Of a stretch of DNA of 5,316 nt, positions 1 to 4,152 are shown piece after piece; position 1 is the stretch's first letter; each line of letters begins with the position of its first letter. Source of the stretch: DATAAM01 sp036260075. Lineage in GTDB: Bacteria; Actinomycetota; Acidimicrobiia; Acidimicrobiales; JAHWLA01. The DNA lies in the NCBI GenBank assembly GCA_036260075.1, contig DATAAM010000133.1, positions 1 through 5,316 on the forward strand, read 5' to 3'. Position numbers and translations under genes: made by a program. A model generated the notes under the pieces. That model had not been told where the DNA came from, searched no databases, and was given only the letters and a program-made list of their open reading frames with translations.

Positions 1-3
1 GGG

Positions 4-76
4 TGGGCCGTAGAGGACTCGAACCTCTGACCCCTTGCGCGTCATGCAAGTGCGCTACCAACTGCGCCAACGGCCC
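4..76 (-). tRNA. tRNA-Val, anticodon GAC
   Basis: Read on the minus strand, the segment folds as a complete 73-nt cloverleaf. The acceptor arms GGGCCGT and ACGGCCC form 7 bp, the D stem is GCGC/GCGC, and the anticodon stem is CTTGC/GCAAG around the loop ATGACGC. The variable loop has 5 nt, and the T arm is AGAGG-TTCGAGT-CCTCT. U33 is present and the anticodon is GAC (positions 43 to 41), which reads the valine codons GUC and GUU. The discriminator base is A at position 4. The next bases are CCC, so the 3' CCA is not encoded and must be added after transcription. It lies 44 bases downstream of the phosphoesterase stop on the same strand and may have its own promoter (see 88-93). Confidence 0.96.
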
Positions 77-87
77 GTGAGGGGGAC

Positions 88-93
88 AGGTTA
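88..93 (-). promoter_or_regulatory. Possible -10 box for the tRNA-Val gene
   Basis: The minus strand reads TAACCT here, fitting the loose actinobacterial -10 pattern TANNNT. It ends 11 bases before the mature tRNA 5' end, so a start 6-8 bases downstream would leave a short 5' leader. No convincing -35 element is visible at the right spacing. A weak 5-bp hairpin (102-106 with 113-117) lies between this box and the phosphoesterase stop; it has no T tract and is probably not a real terminator. Inferred from pattern only. Confidence 0.3.
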
Positions 94-119
94 GCAGCGG
101 GGGTCGTACCGCCGACCGG

Positions 120-1058
120 TCAGTGGCAGCGGCCTTGGCCCTTGTCGGTGAACGTGTCTCCGGGCACCGGCACGAAGCGCCAGCGGTACCGGTCTTCGGA
201 CAGCGTCAGTTCGAGCACCCCGAACGTCGTGGCGTCCCGGACCTCGCTGCCCGCACGGGGCACACCGAAGCCGTAGTGGCTGCGGCCGCCCGTGCCGACG
301 ACGAACGATCGGATGCCCCTCCCGGGGTCGACCCGGCCGCCGGCGTCCATCGGCGCGAACCGCTCGTAGACGTGCTCGTGGCCCGCGAGCACGACATCGG
401 CTCCGGCGTCGGCCAGCGCTCGCCAGAGGTCGGCCGTGGTGGCATCGGACCCGTGCACCGACCCCGACGAGAACCGGGCGTGATGCCAGAACGCCAGTGT
501 GCAGCGCGCCTTCGAGGCGGCCAAGGCCTCCCGCAGCCACCGTTCCTGCTCCGCGCCCGCGCCGCACCCCCCGACCGCGGCGCAGTTCGAGTTCAGCGCC
601 AGCACGTGCCACGGTCCCACGTCGAAGCTGTACCAGCCCTTGCCCGGCTCACCCGCCGCCTCGCCGAACCAGCCGAAGTACCCCGCCCCGTCCTCGGTGT
701 GGAAGTCGTGGTTGCCCGGGGCGGGTCGCAGCCGGTCGCGCAGGTTGCCCCACGCCGGTTCGAAGCACTCCTCGAACTGCTCGGGCGTCCCGTTGGGATA
801 GGCGATGTCGCCCAGCAGCAGGACGTCGCCGCGCAGTGTGCCCACGAGCTCGGCCACCGCCTCGTCGTCGGTGCCGTCGCAGGTGGCGATGTCGCCGACG
901 GCGACGACCGTGAGCGGGGCGGGCTCCGCCGTCGAGGACGAGGCGGGCCTCCTGGTCGTCGTCGCCGAGTCGGAGGAAGGGGTCCCCCCGTCGGAACAGG
1001 CGACGGAGCCCAGCAGCGCCACTGCCACAACCAGGACCGGTCCACGCACGCCCACCAC
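120..1058 (-). CDS. Secreted calcineurin-like metallophosphoesterase, probable lipoprotein
   Basis: This 312-residue protein belongs to the metallophosphoesterase superfamily, hydrolases of phosphate esters that use a two-metal centre. All core motifs are visible: GDIA (D56), GDIAY (D84), GNHD (N116, H117), WHH (H192) and GHEHVYER (H227, H229). The last motif and the overall layout recall purple acid phosphatase-like enzymes; the substrate is unknown. The N terminus has a hydrophobic stretch (residues 7-20) ending in GSVAC, an acceptable lipobox with C21. A Ser/Thr-rich linker (about 22-48) follows, so export and lipid anchoring are likely. The start is GTG. Here GGAG sits right against the GTG at 1058 but 8 nt before an in-frame GTG at 1049, so 1049 may be the true start (309 residues). 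The gene is divergent from the cytochrome b-like gene with only 17 bases between the called starts, and tRNA-Val lies downstream. Confidence 0.9.
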   Translation of the reverse strand: MVGVRGPVLVVAVALLGSVACSDGGTPSSDSATTTRRPASSSTAEPAPLTVVAVGDIATCDGTDDEAVAELVGTLRGDVLLLGDIAYPNGTPEQFEECFEPAWGNLRDRLRPAPGNHDFHTEDGAGYFGWFGEAAGEPGKGWYSFDVGPWHVLALNSNCAAVGGCGAGAEQERWLREALAASKARCTLAFWHHARFSSGSVHGSDATTADLWRALADAGADVVLAGHEHVYERFAPMDAGGRVDPGRGIRSFVVGTGGRSHYGFGVPRAGSEVRDATTFGVLELTLSEDRYRWRFVPVPGDTFTDKGQGRCH

Positions 1059-1075
1059 TCCAGCAGAATGCCGCA

Positions 1076-1669
1076 GTGACCACAGAACCGGCCGCCCGCC
1101 ACGTCTTCCACGCGCTGGTCGTCGTGCTCGGCCTGCTGTCGGTCACCGGCGCCTACCTGGCCGTCGAGTACCGCCCGGAGCACGCGGGCGTCGACTTCGA
1201 CGCCGTGACCGCCGAGGTGAAGCGGGCCCACTACGTCCGCACCGCCCATCGGCTCCTGGCCGTCCCGGCGACCGGGTTGGCCGTGCTCCTCGTCGGCTTC
1301 GGCCTCGCCCGGCGGCGGTTCCGGCCGCTCGGCGTCCTCCTGCTGGTCGTGGCCGTCTCCGTCAGCGGCTACGCCCTGCCCTGGAGCCAAGTCGCTCTTC
1401 GGCGGGTCGTCGTCGGCACCGACTTCGAGGGCGTGCTGCGCGCCGCCTTCGACGACCTCGTCCGCTTCGTGATCGTCGGGGGAGCCGAGGTGTCGCAAGG
1501 CCGGTACCGCGCCGCAGTCCTCGTGCACCTCGTCGTCCTGCCCGTGTTGCTCGGCGTGTTCCTGTTCCGCGCCGTACGGGTAGGAGGCGGCGCAGACCGG
1601 ATCCCTGCGGCGAGGAGGAGCAATGGCGGACGCCGTCAGCATGTTGGAACAGGACCACCGGAAGGTTGA
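1076..1669 (+). CDS. Cytochrome b/b6 N-terminal-like membrane protein, apparently mono-heme
   Basis: A 197-residue membrane protein with four predicted helices (about 8-30, 57-78, 83-103 and 143-168). It matches the cytochrome b/b6 N-terminal domain feature by feature: Y-R-P after helix A (32-34), R-x-x-H-R opening helix B (R55, H58, R59), the family hallmark GYALPWSQ at helix C (98-105), and H-L-V-V-L-P in helix D (H151, P156). H58 and H151 correspond to the ligands of the p-side heme in cytochrome b6. The n-side ligand positions are not His: +14 from H58 is L72, and +14/+15 from H151 are R165/A166. The protein therefore seems built for one b heme. There is no C-terminal domain, subunit IV or Rieske gene in the window. 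The start is GTG with no clear Shine-Dalgarno; CAGAAT at 1064-1069 could serve as a -10 box for a leaderless message. The last 47 bases overlap the hemerythrin gene, so the basic tail may be of little functional weight. Family call strong; heme count inferred. Confidence 0.8.
   Translation: MTTEPAARHVFHALVVVLGLLSVTGAYLAVEYRPEHAGVDFDAVTAEVKRAHYVRTAHRLLAVPATGLAVLLVGFGLARRRFRPLGVLLLVVAVSVSGYALPWSQVALRRVVVGTDFEGVLRAAFDDLVRFVIVGGAEVSQGRYRAAVLVHLVVLPVLLGVFLFRAVRVGGGADRIPAARRSNGGRRQHVGTGPPEG
1612..1620 (+). promoter_or_regulatory. Strong ribosome binding site of the hemerythrin gene
   Basis: GAGGAGGAG contains AGGAGG (1613-1618), four bases before the ATG at 1623. It is the best Shine-Dalgarno site in the window. 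It lies inside the end of the cytochrome b-like reading frame, so ribosomes finishing that gene could restart here. It fixes the ATG as the start and confirms the overlap of the two genes. Confidence 0.85.
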
Positions 1670-2192
1670 ACAGCTGTTCGAGCAGTACGAGCAGACGGGT
1701 GACCCCACGATCGTCCAGCAGATCTGCACCGAACTGAAGGTGCACACCACGATCGAGGAAGAGGTGGTGTACCCGGTCGTGGCCCGCGACGTCTCCGAGG
1801 GCAAGGAACTCGACAAGGAGGCCCGCAAGGAGCACCAGGAGGTCGAGGACGCGATCAAGCAGATCGAGTCGCTCGGCTACGACGCGGCCGAGGTCGACGA
1901 GCTCATGCAGACGATCATGGAGGGCGTCACCCACCACGTGGAGGAAGAGGAGTCGCAGATGTTCCCGAAGCTCCGGGAGGAGCTGGGCGGCGACAGGCTC
2001 ACCGAGCTCGGCGAGAAGCTGGCGCAGGCCAAGCAGCAGGCCATGCGCACTGCGGGCGCCGGCAGCGTGGTCGAGGGCGACATGACCGAGATGACCAAGG
2101 ACCAGCTCTACGAGCAGGCCAAGCAGGCGGGCATCGAGGGTCGCTCCGACATGACCAAGGACGAGCTCATCGAGGCGCTCGACAAGCAGTAG
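1623..2192 (+). CDS. Hemerythrin-like HHE-domain protein with C-terminal SAP/Rho-N-like motif
   Basis: A 189-residue soluble protein. Residues about 4-120 form a hemerythrin/HHE cation-binding four-helix bundle. Candidate di-iron ligands are H12, H41 with E45 (HxxxE), H71, and H105 with E109 (HxxxE), followed by the usual MFP. Such domains bind O2 or NO, or act in iron and oxidative stress handling; which applies here cannot be told. After a charged linker (about 121-155), residues 157-186 contain two MTKD(Q/E)L units 20 residues apart, separated by AGIEGRS. This resembles the small SAP or Rho-N-like helix-extended-helix motif found at the ends of many actinobacterial proteins, which may bind nucleic acid. 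The start has a strong Shine-Dalgarno (1612-1620) and lies 47 bases inside the end of the cytochrome b-like gene, implying one transcript. A perfect inverted repeat follows 11 bases after the stop. Confidence 0.92.
   Translation: MADAVSMLEQDHRKVEQLFEQYEQTGDPTIVQQICTELKVHTTIEEEVVYPVVARDVSEGKELDKEARKEHQEVEDAIKQIESLGYDAAEVDELMQTIMEGVTHHVEEEESQMFPKLREELGGDRLTELGEKLAQAKQQAMRTAGAGSVVEGDMTEMTKDQLYEQAKQAGIEGRSDMTKDELIEALDKQ
2091..2168 (+). repeat. Direct repeat inside the hemerythrin gene encoding the MTKD(Q/E)L units
   Basis: ATGACCAAGGACCAGCTC (2091-2108) recurs as ATGACCAAGGACGAGCTC (2151-2168), 17 of 18 bases identical and 60 bp apart in the same frame. It encodes the two helix starts of the C-terminal motif. 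It looks like the normal internal symmetry of this motif rather than a mobile repeat. Confidence 0.6.
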
Positions 2193-2203
2193 CGACTCGG
2201 CCT

Positions 2204-2235
2204 GATCGGTCGTCCGGACGGCGGGACGACCGATC
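2204..2235. terminator. Perfect 12-bp inverted repeat, likely bidirectional terminator
   Basis: GATCGGTCGTCC (2204-2215) and GGACGACCGATC (2224-2235) are perfect reverse complements around an 8-base loop. The hairpin lies between two convergent genes, 11 bases after the hemerythrin stop and 2 bases after the oxygenase stop on the other strand. That position suits termination from both sides. Neither side has a T tract, so it is not a classical intrinsic terminator; GC-rich actinobacterial terminators often lack one. It could also protect mRNA 3' ends. Confidence 0.75.
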
Positions 2236-2237
2236 GG

Positions 2238-3047
2238 TCAGCCGATGCCGTCCCAGATCATCGAGTGGCCGTCGGTGCGGCCGAGCAACTGTTGGGGCGA
2301 GTGCTTGTCGATGTGGCCGATCAGGCCCATGTACACGCCGAAGCCGCACAGCTCCTGGAGTCGTGGTGAGAACGTGCGGACCACGTCGTGGGGGATCCCG
2401 AGCTGCTGGTTCTCCTGCTGGCGGACCCAGCCCGCGCAGTAGTTCATGGCGATGCCGACCCGCCGCTCCGACGTGCGGTTGGCGCCGCCCCCATGCCACA
2501 GGCTGCCGTGCCAGACGAGCACGCTGCCCCTGGGCATCTCCGCCGGGATGGAGTCGTAGTGCTGTCCATAGGTGGGGGAGTGGTCGTACAGGTGCGATCC
2601 GGGGACGACGCGGGTGGCGCCGTTGGCATCGGTGAAGTCGGTCAGCGCCCACATCGTGTTGCACACGGTGGGGACGTGCGGCTTGGCCAGCGGCATGAGC
2701 TGGTCGTCGGCGTGGATGGGCTGCGCCGACTCTCCGGGGAGGATGACGATCGACGACAGCGACGACACCAGGCAGCCGGGATCGAGCACGCGCTCGACCA
2801 CCGGCAGCACCTTCTCGTGGACGGGCACGCGGGTGTAGAGCTCGCCTCGCGCCAAGAGGTTGTAGACCCGCAGCGTGTGGTGCCCCTCGAAGCTGTTCCC
2901 GGCGGGCGTCACGCCCAGCTCGTGCTCGAGTCGGAGGAGGTCGTCGTGGAGGGCGTCGACGAGGTCGGGCTCGACGGCCCCCTCGACGATCGTGTAGCCG
3001 TCCTCGGCCACCCGGTCGGCATGCGCTTCGGCGTCCCCCCGCTCCAT
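2238..3047 (-). CDS. PhyH-family (phytanoyl-CoA dioxygenase-like) Fe(II)/2-oxoglutarate oxygenase
   Basis: A 269-residue cytosolic protein of the phytanoyl-CoA dioxygenase family, non-heme iron enzymes that couple 2-oxoglutarate decarboxylation to oxidation of a substrate. The iron-binding facial triad is visible: H112 and D114 in PIHADD, and H185 in SLWHGGGAN. N190, S193 and R196 downstream fit the usual 2-oxoglutarate-binding N-x-x-S-x-x-R arrangement. VVPGSH (147-152) is another typical family segment. Family members hydroxylate fatty acyl-CoAs, ectoine, secondary metabolites and other small molecules; nothing here fixes the substrate. The ATG at 3047 has no clear Shine-Dalgarno; codons 3-5 carry a run of six G. 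It follows the LysR gene with a 10-base gap on the same strand, so the two are probably co-transcribed and perhaps translationally linked. The stop lies beside the inverted repeat at 2204-2235. Confidence 0.88.
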   Translation of the reverse strand: MERGDAEAHADRVAEDGYTIVEGAVEPDLVDALHDDLLRLEHELGVTPAGNSFEGHHTLRVYNLLARGELYTRVPVHEKVLPVVERVLDPGCLVSSLSSIVILPGESAQPIHADDQLMPLAKPHVPTVCNTMWALTDFTDANGATRVVPGSHLYDHSPTYGQHYDSIPAEMPRGSVLVWHGSLWHGGGANRTSERRVGIAMNYCAGWVRQQENQQLGIPHDVVRTFSPRLQELCGFGVYMGLIGHIDKHSPQQLLGRTDGHSMIWDGIG

Positions 3048-3057
3048 GCGCGGAACG

Positions 3058-3966
3058 TTAGACCGGGTGCACGCCGGGTTGGCCCGCCGCTCCCGAGGCC
3101 GTCACCTCGTGCAGCAGCTCGAGGACGGCGCGGGTGGGCGCCGACGGCAGGCCCCGTCGCCGCATGGCCACGCCGATGCGCCGCTGGGGCAGGCCGGCCA
3201 CGGGCACCGATCGCCAGCCCTCGCGGAGGAAGCCGGGCACGGCGGTGGCGGGGAGGACGGCGGGACCGTTGCCCTCGAAGGTGAGCGAGGCGATGAGGCG
3301 GATGCCGTCGAGCTCGGCACGGGGCCGCAGCGTCACGCCCGCCTCCCAGGCGGCCAGGTCGAGCTCGTCGCGGAAGGCGGTGCCCGGGATCGGCAGGAGC
3401 AGCGGCACCTCGGCCAGGTCGGCCAGCCGCAACGGGGAGCGCGTCGCCAAGGGGTCGTCGGCCCGCACCACCAGGACCAGGTCCTCGTCGAACAACGGCT
3501 GTGCCACCAGGTCGTGAGGCGGCACCGGGAGGTGCACGACGGCGAGGTCGAGGCGGCCGCCGACGAGCTGCGGCTCCAGGGTGCCCGAGGTGCCCTCGTG
3601 CAGCGAGAGTGTGACGCCCGGCTGTCGCTCGGCCAGCGACGAGAGGAGGCGGGGCGCCAGCCACCGCCCCGTGGTGCCGATCACGCCGAGGCGGACGGTG
3701 CCCGACACCTCGTCTCGGAAGGCGGCCACGTCGGAGCGGATCGCATCGAGCTCGGCCGCGATGCGCCGGGCGCGCGCGACGACGGCCCGGCCTTCGTCGG
3801 TGAGCTGCCCGGCCGCCCGGTCGACGAGCGTGACGCCCAACTCGCGCTCGAGGCGGGCCACGTGCGTGGACACGTTGGACTGCACCGTTTGCAAGGCGTC
3901 GGCGGCGGCGGAGAACGTGCCGTGCTCGGCCACGGCGACGAGGGCGGCCAGCCGGCGGAACTCCAT
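3058..3966 (-). CDS. LysR-type transcriptional regulator
   Basis: A 302-residue LysR-family regulator of normal length. Residues 1-60 are the winged helix-turn-helix, with MEFRRLAALVAVAEHGTFSA followed by the recognition helix region around QTVQSNVSTHVARLE. Residues about 90-285 form the substrate-binding-like effector domain (VRLGVIGTTGR onward). These proteins bind DNA as tetramers and respond to a small molecule. The frame stays open far upstream, but the true start is the ATG at 3966, where family homology begins; TTG at 3972 is an alternative. No Shine-Dalgarno lies at proper spacing. A -10-like TATCAT (3980 to 3975) ends 8 bases before the ATG, suggesting a leaderless message. The oxygenase gene follows after 10 bases, so it is the obvious candidate target or partner. 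Only autoregulation of the operon, or control of the divergent 6C RNA side, would use the usual LysR divergent arrangement. Confidence 0.93.
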   Translation of the reverse strand: MEFRRLAALVAVAEHGTFSAAADALQTVQSNVSTHVARLERELGVTLVDRAAGQLTDEGRAVVARARRIAAELDAIRSDVAAFRDEVSGTVRLGVIGTTGRWLAPRLLSSLAERQPGVTLSLHEGTSGTLEPQLVGGRLDLAVVHLPVPPHDLVAQPLFDEDLVLVVRADDPLATRSPLRLADLAEVPLLLPIPGTAFRDELDLAAWEAGVTLRPRAELDGIRLIASLTFEGNGPAVLPATAVPGFLREGWRSVPVAGLPQRRIGVAMRRRGLPSAPTRAVLELLHEVTASGAAGQPGVHPV

Positions 3967-3974
3967 CGCCAAGG

Positions 3975-3980
3975 ATGATA
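3975..3980 (-). promoter_or_regulatory. Possible -10 box for the LysR-oxygenase operon
   Basis: The minus strand reads TATCAT (5 of 6 matches to TATAAT) with 8 bases between it and the LysR ATG. This predicts transcription starting at or next to the ATG, as in leaderless actinobacterial genes. No good -35 is seen. A partner at normal spacing would fall around 3998-4003, overlapping the -35 of the divergent 6C promoter. Confidence 0.45.
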
Positions 3981-4001
3981 GGTGACATCTCCGAAAGCTG
4001 T

Positions 4002-4031
4002 TGGACAGATCGCGAGCCGTGTTCGTAGACT
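4002..4031 (+). promoter_or_regulatory. Sigma-70-type promoter of the 6C RNA
   Basis: TGGACA (4002-4007, 5 of 6 matches to TTGACA) and TAGACT (4026-4031, fits TANNNT) are separated by 18 bases. A start 6-8 bases further on would be about 4038-4040, just before the first structured element of the 6C RNA. The position relative to the RNA supports the call; it has not been tested. Confidence 0.65.
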
Positions 4032-4038
4032 CGGCGCG

Positions 4039-4130
4039 TACGGCATGGCGGAGTCGAGTGGAATTCCCCCCTCCACTCCTCCGGCGGTCGGAGAAGGGGC
4101 CGGCTACCCCCCCAAGTCGGCCCCTTCTGT
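4039..4130 (+). ncRNA. 6C RNA (actinobacterial small RNA with two C-rich-loop hairpins)
   Basis: Two hairpins follow each other. Hairpin 1 pairs GAGTGGA (4056-4062) with TCCACTC (4072-4078). It extends through a 2-nt bulge to CGGAG (4049-4053) with CTCCG (4079-4083), and its loop carries six C (4066-4071). Hairpin 2 pairs 4092-4104 with 4116-4128 (13 pairs, one G-T), and its loop carries seven C (4107-4113). Two stem-loops, each with at least six C in the loop, define the 6C RNA family of actinobacteria. In Mycobacterium tuberculosis the homologue (B11) lies, as I recall, beside a HAD-family phosphatase gene, and here too a HAD-domain gene follows at 4153. The exposed C runs are thought to pair with G-rich sites near ribosome binding sites. 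Hairpin 2 is GC-rich but lacks a T tract, so the 3' end is approximate and read-through into the next gene is possible. The 5' end is inferred from the promoter. Confidence 0.88.
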
Positions 4131-4152
4131 CCATTCCGGGTACGGTTCGGCC

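Noticed and set aside
4..76. tRNA gene as an integration site for a mobile element
   Set aside because: No integrase, no second copy of the tRNA 3' end and no change in composition are visible in the window.
123..1079. Long plus-strand open frame opposite the phosphoesterase
   Set aside because: It is antisense to a gene with complete catalytic motifs and has Arg-rich, motif-free composition.
3046..3978. Long plus-strand open frame opposite the LysR gene
   Set aside because: No domain-like pattern; it mirrors a well supported LysR gene and reflects GC-rich codon bias.
3974..3989. GATG...CATC dyad as a proven LysR operator
   Set aside because: It does not fit T-N11-A exactly and is only 4 bp per arm, so it is mentioned only as part of a finding.
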